Positions 1 to 6,069 of a stretch of 6,206 bases of DNA are shown in pieces. The stretch is from Pseudolabrys sp. GTDB lineage: Bacteria > Pseudomonadota > Alphaproteobacteria > Rhizobiales > Xanthobacteraceae. The first letter of the stretch is position 1; the number at the start of each line of letters is the position of its first letter. Under the pieces are notes generated by a model. The model searched no databases. It saw only the letters and a list, made by a program, of their open reading frames with translations, and had not been told where the DNA came from. Made by a program: the position numbers and the translations under genes. The stretch is from positions 1 through 6,206 of the forward strand of contig JAFAQJ010000062.1 of the NCBI GenBank assembly GCA_019246455.1, written 5' to 3'.

Positions 1-188
1 GCCTCGAGTTCGCGCGCAAAAATGCGGCACAACCGGTCGCGGAAATCGCCCTGGTCGATGGTCCCGCCCGGGAACTGGTGCGAGATCTTCAAGGTTTGGC
101 CAGGAGCCGCCGAGCCGAGCTGCGAATACGCAATCACAGCCGGCGCTGCCACCGCCCCCATAAGAACATGGCGGCTGTTGACCGTCAT
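1..188 (-). CDS. TRAP transporter solute-binding protein, DctP family (N-terminal fragment)
   Basis: This is the first 62 codons of a periplasmic solute-binding protein; the rest lies beyond the left edge. The ATG is the complement of 186-188, with a strong GGAGG (complement of 194-198) five bases before it. Residues 1-27 look like an export signal: a short polar start (MTVNSRH), then a hydrophobic Ala/Val/Leu run, with possible cleavage near GSA. The NSRHVLMG segment only faintly resembles a Tat motif, because the second Arg is missing. The mature start, TLKISHQFPGGT followed by GDFRDRLCRIFARELE, is the typical first beta strand and helix of DctP-type TRAP proteins. Such proteins deliver organic acids, often dicarboxylates, to a DctQM membrane permease, which would lie further left. 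The gene diverges from the CoA-transferase. The family call is fairly firm, but the substrate is unknown. Confidence 0.85.
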   Translation of the reverse strand, partial: MTVNSRHVLMGAVAAPAVIAYSQLGSAAPGQTLKISHQFPGGTIDQGDFRDRLCRIFARELE

Positions 189-193
189 CAAAT

Positions 194-198
194 CCTCC
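194..198 (-). promoter_or_regulatory. Shine-Dalgarno of the TRAP binding-protein gene
   Basis: The minus strand reads GGGAGGA directly before TTTG and the ATG, so GGAGG sits five bases from the start codon. This is the strongest ribosome-binding site in the window. It fixes the start at base 188, as expected for a protein made in bulk for the periplasm. Confidence 0.75.
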
Positions 199-313
199 CA
201 CGTTATTTTCTGTTACCGGGCGCGCCCCCGGGGTCATCCACTCGTCAAGTCTAGACAAATTTTCACACGCAAGCCACACAACTGACCTCCTTTGTGCGGC
301 GGAAATTGCTGCG

Positions 314-327
314 GCGCGGAGCCGCGC
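314..327 (+). repeat. GC-rich hairpin in the CoA-transferase leader
   Basis: GCGCG (314-318) and CGCGC (323-327) are perfect inverted arms around a GAGC loop. An alternative pairing is GCGGC (311-315) with GCCGC (321-325). The hairpin ends five bases before the AAGAGG ribosome-binding site, so it could affect translation start if it lies in the transcript. Short GC hairpins are common by chance in DNA this GC-rich, so a function is not established. Confidence 0.3.
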
Positions 328-332
328 GGATC

Positions 333-339
333 AAGAGGA
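333..339 (+). promoter_or_regulatory. Shine-Dalgarno of the CoA-transferase gene
   Basis: AAGAGGA lies eight bases before the ATG at 348. It decides between this ATG and the in-frame ATG at 294, whose 18 extra residues (MRRKLLRRGAARIKRKRR) are basic and unlike any CaiB-family N-terminus. Confidence 0.7.
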
Positions 340-347
340 AACGACGA

Positions 348-1520
348 ATGCCGAAGCCATTGACGGGATTACGCGTGCTCGAACTTGCCCGCATCCTGGC
401 TGGACCTTGGGCGGGGCAGATCCTCGCCGATCTCGGCGCCGATGTGATCAAGGTCGAGCGCAAGGGCACGGGCGACGATACCCGCGGCTGGGGCCCGCCT
501 TTTGTGGAAGGCACCGACGGCAAGCATATCGGCTCGGCCTATTTTCATTCGGCGAACCGCGGCAAGCGCTCGATCGAACTCGATTTCGAAACTGATGAGG
601 GCAAACGGCTCGTCAAGAAGCTTGCGCAGAAGTCCGACATCCTGATCGAGAATTTCAAGGTCGGCGGCCTCGCCAAGTTCGGGCTCGACTACAAGAGTCT
701 CGCACCCGATTGTCCTCGCTTGATCTATTGCTCGGTCACCGGATTCGGTCAGGACGGCCCCTATGCCTCGCGCGCGGGCTATGACCTGATGGCGCAAGGT
801 ATGGGCGGCATGATGGCACTGACCGGCATGAAAGACGGCCCACCGACCCGGGTCGGCGTTGCCGTTTCAGATATTTTTACCGGTGTTTATTCGGTGATCG
901 GCATCCTCTCGGCGCTCGAGCAGCGTCACAAGACCGGCAAAGGCGCCTATGTCGACACCGCATTGGTCGATTCCACCGTCGGCGTGCTGGCCAACATGGT
1001 GTTGAATTATCTCGTGTCCAACAAAGTGCCGGAGCGGCTCGGTAACGCACACGCCAACATCGTGCCGTACCAGGAATTTCCGGCGGCCGACGGATTCTTG
1101 ATCGTCGCCACCGGAAACGACCGGCAATATCAGGATTTCTGCAAAGTCGTCGGTGCTCCCGAGCTCGGCACGGATCCAAAATACAAAGATAATGTGGGCC
1201 GCCTCGCCCATCGCGGCGAGCTGGTGGATAAGCTCACGGCACTCACAAAAAAACTGAATCGCGACGACCTGCTCGCCAAGCTTGAGGCTGTGAAAGTGCC
1301 GGCCGGACCAATCAATAACCTAGATCAGGTGTTCGCCGACCCGCAGGTGAAACATCGCGGCATGAAGCTTGATCTGCCGAGCAAGGCCGCTAAGGGCGGC
1401 ACGATCCCCGGCGTGCGCACGCCGATTGTCATCGACGGTTGGCGCGCGGCGTCCGAGAAGCCGGCCCCGCTGCTTGGCGAACATACCCAGGAAGTGCTGC
1501 GGGAAATCGGCGAGGCCTGA
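348..1520 (+). CDS. Family III CoA-transferase (CaiB/BaiF), SUGCT-like
   Basis: This complete 390-residue cytoplasmic protein has a normal length for the family. Family III enzymes move CoA between acyl-CoA and a free carboxylate through enzyme-bound anhydride and thioester intermediates. The N-terminus (LTGLRVLELARILAGPWAG, residues 5-23) and LGADVIKVERKG (29-40) are the family CoA-binding signature. The catalytic Asp is expected at D146 in SRAGYDLMAQ. From memory, the later motifs IVPYQEF (238-244), GPINNLDQVFADPQV (320-334) and PLLGEHT (374-380) closely follow human SUGCT, which makes glutaryl-CoA from succinyl-CoA. That makes a dicarboxylate acceptor plausible, but family III members differ widely in substrate (formyl, carnitine, mesaconyl, bile acids). 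The start at 348 is set by the ribosome-binding site and the conserved N-terminus. The divergent TRAP binding-protein gene suggests uptake coupled to CoA activation. The family is certain and the substrate is inferred. Confidence 0.95.
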   Translation: MPKPLTGLRVLELARILAGPWAGQILADLGADVIKVERKGTGDDTRGWGPPFVEGTDGKHIGSAYFHSANRGKRSIELDFETDEGKRLVKKLAQKSDILIENFKVGGLAKFGLDYKSLAPDCPRLIYCSVTGFGQDGPYASRAGYDLMAQGMGGMMALTGMKDGPPTRVGVAVSDIFTGVYSVIGILSALEQRHKTGKGAYVDTALVDSTVGVLANMVLNYLVSNKVPERLGNAHANIVPYQEFPAADGFLIVATGNDRQYQDFCKVVGAPELGTDPKYKDNVGRLAHRGELVDKLTALTKKLNRDDLLAKLEAVKVPAGPINNLDQVFADPQVKHRGMKLDLPSKAAKGGTIPGVRTPIVIDGWRAASEKPAPLLGEHTQEVLREIGEA

Positions 1521-1529
1521 TCCGGCGTC

Positions 1530-3680
1530 TTATTTCGCCGCGGCGGGCGTTTTTTGTCCGCCGGCCTCCTTGCGCGCCAGCGCTTCCCCAATCGCGCGAT
1601 CAAGCGCCCCGATGTTGTAAGGCTTCGGCAACACCACGACGTTCTGGCGCACCGCGTCCTGCGCGCTGGCACTGTATCCCGTCGTCAGCAAGATCGGCAT
1701 GTTCGGGAAACGCCGGCGGATTTCGCGAGCGAGGTCCAAGCCATTCATGCCACCTGGCATCAGAATGTCCGAAAATACCAGATCGATGTCGCCGTCTTCC
1801 TTGAGTGCGTCGAGCGCTGCGCGAGCATTGGTGACGCTGCGCACCCGATAGCCGAGCTGCCTCAGATAGGCGGAGCCGACTTCCGCCACGTCCGGGTTAT
1901 CCTCGACCACCAGCACCGAGCCGGTCGCACCAGCATACGAGGCGACCTTCTCGTCGCCGGCGGCTACAGCAAGCTCCTCATGGGTGCGTGGCAGGAACAG
2001 CGTAATCGTCGTTCCCCGCCCTTCTCCACTGTTGACCGTCGCGGCGCCACCGGATTGTTTCGTGAAGCCGTAGACCTGACTCAGGCCGAGACCGGTTCCC
2101 TTGCCGACTTCTTTGGTGGTGAAGAACGGCTCGAAGATTCGCGGTAGTACGTCCGGTGCGATGCCGGTACCCGTATCGGTAACGCGGATCGCGACGAATT
2201 CGCCGCTCAATCCTTCCTCCGAGGCCTCGCCCTTGAGGGTCACCGGCTTGATGCGAAGCGACAGTTTGCCCCCTTGCGGCATCGCATCCTGCGCATTGAC
2301 GGCGAGGTTGAGCATAGCGAGCTCAAGCTCGCTCGGATCGACTTTCACCGCGCATTGTTCGCGCGGCACCTCGACTTCGATCTCGATGTCACCGCGCAGC
2401 GAGCGCGTCAACAGATCACGAATTTGCGGCACCCGCTGCGTCAGGTCGATCACCTGCGGTGCCAGAGTCTGCTGACGCGAATAAGCCAATAATTGCCGCG
2501 TCAAGCTTTCGCCGCGTTGGGTCGCGGTCGTAATCATGTCATACAGCCGCGTCGCTTTGGGATCGCTGCTGAGCTGGCGCAGGCGTTGCACGCTGCCGCC
2601 GATCACCATCAACAGGTTGTTGAAGTCGTGCGCGACGCCGCCGGTCAATTGACCGATGGCCTCTAAACGTTGCGACTGACGCAACGCCGCCTCGGCGGTC
2701 TCGCGACGATCGGCCTCTTTGTAGAGCCGTTCTGTCCTACGCAAGGCGAGATAGATGATGCCGAATAGAAAGGCGGTCGCCGGTATGCCGAACACCAAGT
2801 GGCTCGTCATGTAGCGCAGCCAGTCGGCCTCGACCGCTGAAAGCTCGACGCCCGCAAGCACATAGACCGGGAAGTCGGCGAGTTTTCGATAGCCAATCCG
2901 GCGGTCGATTTGATCGAGCTGGGCTTGTACCGTGTAAGTCGAGCGATTGAGGCCACGCTCAATATCCCGGCGCAACGCGCTATCTGGGCCGAGCTTGGCA
3001 CTCCTATCCGCGGGAACGGGATATCGCGCCAAAAATGCTCCGTCCTCACGCGCAATAGCGTAGTAGCTGCCGGCTGACTGGCCCATGCGCGCATAAAAGG
3101 TCTCGAAATAGCTCGGCAGCACGGCCACTGAAATGACGCCGTCGAATCCGCCGCCCGCTGCGCGGCGCGCTCGACTGACCGGGAAAATCGCTGGCGCGCT
3201 GATCCCGGGTAACCGAGGTTCGATTACCGAACCGATGAATGTTCCGCGTTCGCCGTTAGCCAGTGCTTTGAAATATTCGCGGTCGGACAAATCGACGTCG
3301 TGGGGTACCGGATAGAAGCTTCCCGAAACGATCGGATGTCCAGTACGATCGAGAATCGCAACGCTCTGGATTTGCGGAAGATCGTGAATTACTGATTTCA
3401 AGCGTTCGTACAGCCGCTGCTCATTAGCCCGAATGTCGTCGTCCGACATACCGCGGACGATCTCGTTTACCTGACCAAAGGTCAGTTCGACGGTCTGGAA
3501 CACCTTGAGCGCGTGTTCGTGCAGGATATCGACCGAGCGCTCGATACGTTCGTCGGCGATATCGTGAAAATTACGATAGCTTACAGTCGCGGCAAAAATG
3601 AAAAGGATGACGGGCAGGACCACCGAGGCGACGAGCATCAACTTGAGCAAGCGAATGGCTTGGCTGCGCGCGGTCGTCAT
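1530..3680 (-). CDS. Hybrid sensor histidine kinase/response regulator with Cache-like sensor
   Basis: This is a 716-residue inner-membrane kinase. Domains in order: TM helix about 11-34; periplasmic Cache/PDC-like sensor about 35-288, with the typical DLSDREYFKAL motif (130-140); TM helix about 293-312; short linker; HisKA with phospho-acceptor H351 in GGVAHDFNNLL; HATPase with N box NLAVNAQDAM (458-467), G1 DTGTGIAPD (502-510), F box FEPFFTTK (516-523) and G2 GKGTGLGLS (526-534); and a C-terminal receiver about 587-702. The receiver has acidic residues E593/D594, phospho-acceptor D638 in VFSDILMPGG and conserved K686 in LPKPYN. All catalytic residues are present. The chosen ATG (complement of 3678-3680) directly precedes TM1; an in-frame ATG at 3758 would add 26 residues without recognisable conservation. 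AGGA (3692-3695) is a weakly placed ribosome-binding site. There is no DNA-binding output domain or adjacent regulator. The ligand is unknown; PDC domains often bind small carboxylates or amino acids. Confidence 0.95.
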   Translation of the reverse strand: MTTARSQAIRLLKLMLVASVVLPVILFIFAATVSYRNFHDIADERIERSVDILHEHALKVFQTVELTFGQVNEIVRGMSDDDIRANEQRLYERLKSVIHDLPQIQSVAILDRTGHPIVSGSFYPVPHDVDLSDREYFKALANGERGTFIGSVIEPRLPGISAPAIFPVSRARRAAGGGFDGVISVAVLPSYFETFYARMGQSAGSYYAIAREDGAFLARYPVPADRSAKLGPDSALRRDIERGLNRSTYTVQAQLDQIDRRIGYRKLADFPVYVLAGVELSAVEADWLRYMTSHLVFGIPATAFLFGIIYLALRRTERLYKEADRRETAEAALRQSQRLEAIGQLTGGVAHDFNNLLMVIGGSVQRLRQLSSDPKATRLYDMITTATQRGESLTRQLLAYSRQQTLAPQVIDLTQRVPQIRDLLTRSLRGDIEIEVEVPREQCAVKVDPSELELAMLNLAVNAQDAMPQGGKLSLRIKPVTLKGEASEEGLSGEFVAIRVTDTGTGIAPDVLPRIFEPFFTTKEVGKGTGLGLSQVYGFTKQSGGAATVNSGEGRGTTITLFLPRTHEELAVAAGDEKVASYAGATGSVLVVEDNPDVAEVGSAYLRQLGYRVRSVTNARAALDALKEDGDIDLVFSDILMPGGMNGLDLAREIRRRFPNMPILLTTGYSASAQDAVRQNVVVLPKPYNIGALDRAIGEALARKEAGGQKTPAAAK
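1536..1555 (+). terminator. Candidate weak intrinsic terminator for the CoA-transferase
   Basis: On the plus strand CGCC (1536-1539) and GGCG (1546-1549) can form a four-base stem around a GCGGCG loop, followed at once by six T residues (1550-1555). It begins 16 bases after the CoA-transferase stop codon and lies inside the 3' end of the convergent kinase gene. The stem is short, so this is tentative. Confidence 0.3.
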
Positions 3681-3749
3681 TTCGTTTCGTGTCCTGCGCC
3701 CCGGCTTAACGGCGGCAGTTTTCCATAGGTCGGCTGTCCGAGCGAGCAG

Positions 3750-3780
3750 AACTCGCAAGTCGTAGACGAGTTTACGTCAA
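3750..3780 (-). promoter_or_regulatory. Candidate operator/promoter region upstream of the kinase
   Basis: The 151-bp gap between the ThDP-enzyme stop and the kinase start contains a perfect six-base inverted repeat, AACTCG (3750-3755) and CGAGTT (3767-3772), with an 11-base spacer. Directly before it on the minus strand is TTGACG (complement of 3775-3780), which resembles a -35 box. No good -10 hexamer lies 16-18 bases downstream. The gap and the box suggest the kinase may have its own promoter, but the evidence is thin. I see no intrinsic terminator behind the ThDP gene here. Confidence 0.25.
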
Positions 3781-3831
3781 TTTTTCGATGCTGGCCGGGA
3801 ACCCGATCCCCACAGCGTTTAGCAGACTTGT

Positions 3832-5523
3832 TTACCCGCTCACGGCAACCGGCGCGAGCGCTTCGATATCGGTGACGACGTCGATGACAGCCGGGCGTCC
3901 GGCATCGAGCGCTTGGCGCAGCGCCGGCGCAAAATCGTCAGGCCGCTCGACCCGAATGCCGAGGGCGCCGATATCCTCGGCAAGCCTGGCGAAATTCATC
4001 GGGTTATAAGTCCACAGCTCCCGCGCCTGCGCGGTCTGTTCGCCGCCATACGCGCGGTCGAAGCCGCGCTTCAACTGATTGCCGCCGCCGTTGTTGTTGA
4101 CGACCGTAACGGTGTTGAGCTTCCAGCGCACCGCCGTCTCGATCTCGCCGATGTGGTACCAAAAACCGGCGTCGCCGGTGAACACCACGACTGGCCGCTC
4201 CGGGCAGGCGGCTTTCGCCCCCATACCGGCAGGGAATGCCCAGCCGAGATGGCCGGCGCTGCGGATGTAACTCTGGCTCGGCTTGCGCAGGTCGTACATG
4301 CCGCCCATCCACATGCCCGCGTGCCCCGTATCGACCGCGACAATTGCGTCGTCCGGCATGTGTTGCGTCAGCTCACAGCAAATGCGCGCGGGGTTCATCG
4401 GCACAACGTCCGATTCCAGCATCGGCTTGTATTTGGCGATCCACTCGGCGCGGTACGCCGCAACTTGCTCGATCCATTTGGCGCGCTTCGCCGCGCTCTG
4501 CTTGTCGATCTGCCCCAGCATCTTGGTGAGCACGACGCGCGCATCGCCGAGAACGCTCGCCTTGAGCGGATAATTGCGGCCGAGCGCCTCCGGCTCGATG
4601 TCGATCTGGATGGCATCGACGCCAACCTTCGGCACTGCCCAGAAATGCGTGGTCATGCCCCCGGTTTCGGTGCCAATGAAGCAAACGAGATCGGCGGCCG
4701 CGACGCAGCGATTGGCGCTTTCGCGGGAATAGGAACCGACCACGCCGACCGACAATGGGTGAATACCGGCAATGACGTCCTTGCCGTTGAGCGAAGTCGC
4801 GACCGGTATCTGCAAAGCCTCGGCCAGCGCAACGAGTTCGCGGGCGGCGCCCGAAGCGCGCACGCCGCCACCCGCGACGATCACGGGCCGTTCAGCCTGT
4901 TGGAGAATGTCGAGCGCACGTTTGACGTGCTGCGCTTCCGGCTCCGGACGAAATGGCGGCACCCGAGCGAACTGCTCCTCGACCAGCGTCTCCATTTCGG
5001 CCTCGTCAAGGTCGACCTGCCCCTCGTTGCCGCGGAATTGCAGATGCACGGGCCCCGGCGTCCCCGATGTCGCGGTGCGGAACGCCTGACGGACCATGTC
5101 CGGAATGCGCGATACGTCGTCGATCGTGACGTTCATTTTGGTCACCGGCTCGAACGCCGGCACATCGTCGATTTCCTGGTAGACCTTGCGGAACTTGGTC
5201 TTCGGATCGCGGCCGCCGGTCATAGCGATGACCGGCGAATGCGCGAGCCACGCGTCGCGCAAACCGGCCGCGAGGTTGAGCGCACCGATCACCTGCGCCA
5301 TGCACACGCCGGGCTTCCCTGACGCGCGCGCATAGCCGTCCGCCATGTAGGCCGCCGATTTCTCGCCGTGGGTGTGAATGCGCGCAATCTTGGTACGGCG
5401 CTCCATCTCGGCGAAGGTCCGGCGCAATACCGCCGGCACCATGAAGACGTGCGTCACGCCGTAGCCGGCTAGCATCTCGGCCAGCACCTCGGCGCCGGTG
5501 CGCTTGGCGTTATGACCGAGCAT
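3832..5523 (-). CDS. Thiamine-diphosphate-dependent enzyme, acetolactate synthase-like
   Basis: This 563-residue protein has the three-domain layout of the acetolactate synthase / pyruvate oxidase / decarboxylase superfamily. The PYR domain is about 4-175, with the cofactor-activating glutamate at E54 in HTHGEKSAAYMADGYAR. The central Rossmann-like domain is about 196-335. The PP domain is about 390-550, with the ThDP/Mg motif as GDAGFW (450-455) and NNNGGG (476-481), 27 residues from Asp to the Asn pair. YQEID (115-119) matches the FQE segment of acetolactate synthases. Two usual glycines are replaced: VFMVPAVLR (26-34) stands where VFGVPGG is common, and GDA replaces GDG. The reaction is probably decarboxylation or ligation of a 2-oxo acid or acyl-CoA; the product is not assignable. 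No regulatory small subunit is adjacent. The ATG at 5523 is preferred over an adjoining in-frame TTG (5526). GGAA (5533-5536), inside the msrB end, gives a weak ribosome-binding site, suggesting translational coupling. Confidence 0.93.
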   Translation of the reverse strand: MLGHNAKRTGAEVLAEMLAGYGVTHVFMVPAVLRRTFAEMERRTKIARIHTHGEKSAAYMADGYARASGKPGVCMAQVIGALNLAAGLRDAWLAHSPVIAMTGGRDPKTKFRKVYQEIDDVPAFEPVTKMNVTIDDVSRIPDMVRQAFRTATSGTPGPVHLQFRGNEGQVDLDEAEMETLVEEQFARVPPFRPEPEAQHVKRALDILQQAERPVIVAGGGVRASGAARELVALAEALQIPVATSLNGKDVIAGIHPLSVGVVGSYSRESANRCVAAADLVCFIGTETGGMTTHFWAVPKVGVDAIQIDIEPEALGRNYPLKASVLGDARVVLTKMLGQIDKQSAAKRAKWIEQVAAYRAEWIAKYKPMLESDVVPMNPARICCELTQHMPDDAIVAVDTGHAGMWMGGMYDLRKPSQSYIRSAGHLGWAFPAGMGAKAACPERPVVVFTGDAGFWYHIGEIETAVRWKLNTVTVVNNNGGGNQLKRGFDRAYGGEQTAQARELWTYNPMNFARLAEDIGALGIRVERPDDFAPALRQALDAGRPAVIDVVTDIEALAPVAVSG

Positions 5524-5529
5524 CAAAAT

Positions 5530-5928
5530 TTATTCCGGCTTGAAATTCAGCGCCACGCCGTTGATGCAATAGCGCTGGTGCGTCGGTGGCGGGCCGTCCG
5601 GAAAAACGTGACCGAGGTGACTGCCGCAATTGGCGCAATGCACTTCGGTGCGCACCATGCCGTGGCTACTGTCAGTTTCGGTTTCGACCGAGCCCGGCAC
5701 CGGGTCATTGAAACTCGGCCAGCCGGTGCCGCTCTCGAATTTCTTCTTGGAGATAAACAGCGGCTGCCCGCACGCGGCGCACGAGAACGTGCCGTGGCGC
5801 TTTTCATAGAGCAGCGCGCAACTTCCCGGCATCTCGGTGCCGTGGTCGCGCATGATCGCATATTGCTCGGGTGACAAGATCTTGCGCCACTCGGCGTCGG
5901 TGTGTGTCACCGGATATTGTTTCGTCAT
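5530..5928 (-). CDS. msrB: Peptide-methionine (R)-S-oxide reductase MsrB
   Basis: This complete 132-residue single-domain cytoplasmic enzyme reduces methionine-R-sulfoxide in proteins, usually at thioredoxin's expense. Zinc is bound by two CxxC pairs: C50/C53 in CAACGQPLF and C98/C101 in HCANCGSHLGHVF. The catalytic cysteine is C121 in RYCINGVALNF. The substrate-pocket motif is SGTGWPSF (66-73). T68 occupies the position where many MsrBs carry the resolving cysteine (SGCGWPSF). The only other cysteine is C37 in MPGSCALLYEK, so C37 may resolve the sulfenic acid; this is inference. The start at 5928 is chosen because MTKQYPVTHTDAEWRK matches the family N-terminus, while in-frame ATGs upstream (6027, 5979) add non-conserved residues. 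AAGG (complement of 5939-5942) is a fair ribosome-binding site. It is the first gene of a probable operon with the ThDP enzyme, six bases away. Confidence 0.97.
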   Translation of the reverse strand: MTKQYPVTHTDAEWRKILSPEQYAIMRDHGTEMPGSCALLYEKRHGTFSCAACGQPLFISKKKFESGTGWPSFNDPVPGSVETETDSSHGMVRTEVHCANCGSHLGHVFPDGPPPTHQRYCINGVALNFKPE

Positions 5929-5980
5929 TCCAAACGAACCTTTGCCGTTCTCTCGCTCGGCGCGCGATAGAAGCCTCATA

Positions 5981-6020
5981 ACCACGCCGATGCAAGACCC
6001 CGGACTCCCGCTGGCGTGGT
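5981..6020. repeat. Eight-base inverted repeat between msrB and the TctC gene
   Basis: ACCACGCC (5981-5988) and GGCGTGGT (6013-6020) are perfect inverted arms with a 24-base spacer. They sit mid-way in the 141-bp divergent region, where both genes must have their promoters. The arms could be a split operator for a dimeric regulator or simply a chance repeat. A TTGCAT (complement of 5990-5995) falls within the spacer and loosely resembles a -35 box for msrB, with no good -10 partner. Confidence 0.35.
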
Positions 6021-6059
6021 CCGTCACCGCCGCTTAGCATGCGCGCAAACAACAATTCG

Positions 6060-6065
6060 AGAGGG
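6060..6065 (+). promoter_or_regulatory. Shine-Dalgarno of the TctC-type gene
   Basis: AGAGGG ends four bases before the ATG at 6070. An in-frame GTG lies immediately before that ATG (6067-6069), but it would be too close to the site, so the ATG is preferred. Confidence 0.6.
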
Positions 6066-6069
6066 TGTG

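Noticed and set aside
218..227. GGGCGCGCCC palindrome upstream of the TRAP gene
   Set aside because: Purely G/C palindromes of this size are frequent by chance in DNA of this composition, and no T-run or promoter element accompanies it.
294..347. Possible 18-residue N-terminal extension of the CoA-transferase from an ATG at 294
   Set aside because: The extension is basic and not seen in the family. The ATG at 348 has a good ribosome-binding site and matches the conserved start.
1554..2147. 197-codon open frame on the plus strand opposite the kinase receiver and HATPase region
   Set aside because: It is the antisense shadow of well-conserved kinase domains and has no recognisable motif.
3681..3758. 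Possible 26-residue N-terminal extension of the kinase
   Set aside because: TM1 with a normal short cytoplasmic lead begins right after the ATG at 3680, and the extension shows no recognisable feature.
3913..5322. 469-codon open frame on the plus strand opposite the ThDP enzyme
   Set aside because: It is antisense to a clear full-length enzyme, and its His/Arg/Asp-rich product resembles no family. Long antisense frames are expected in high-GC genes.
348..5523. A formyl-CoA transferase plus oxalyl-CoA decarboxylase (oxalate) pathway
   Set aside because: Although a family III CoA-transferase and a ThDP enzyme are present, the transferase looks SUGCT-like and the ThDP enzyme's motifs do not resemble oxalyl-CoA decarboxylase as I remember it. 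The genes are also on opposite strands with the kinase between them.
5929..6027. Possible 33-residue N-terminal extension of MsrB
   Set aside because: It is not conserved in MsrB and is no convincing signal peptide. The start at 5928 matches the family.
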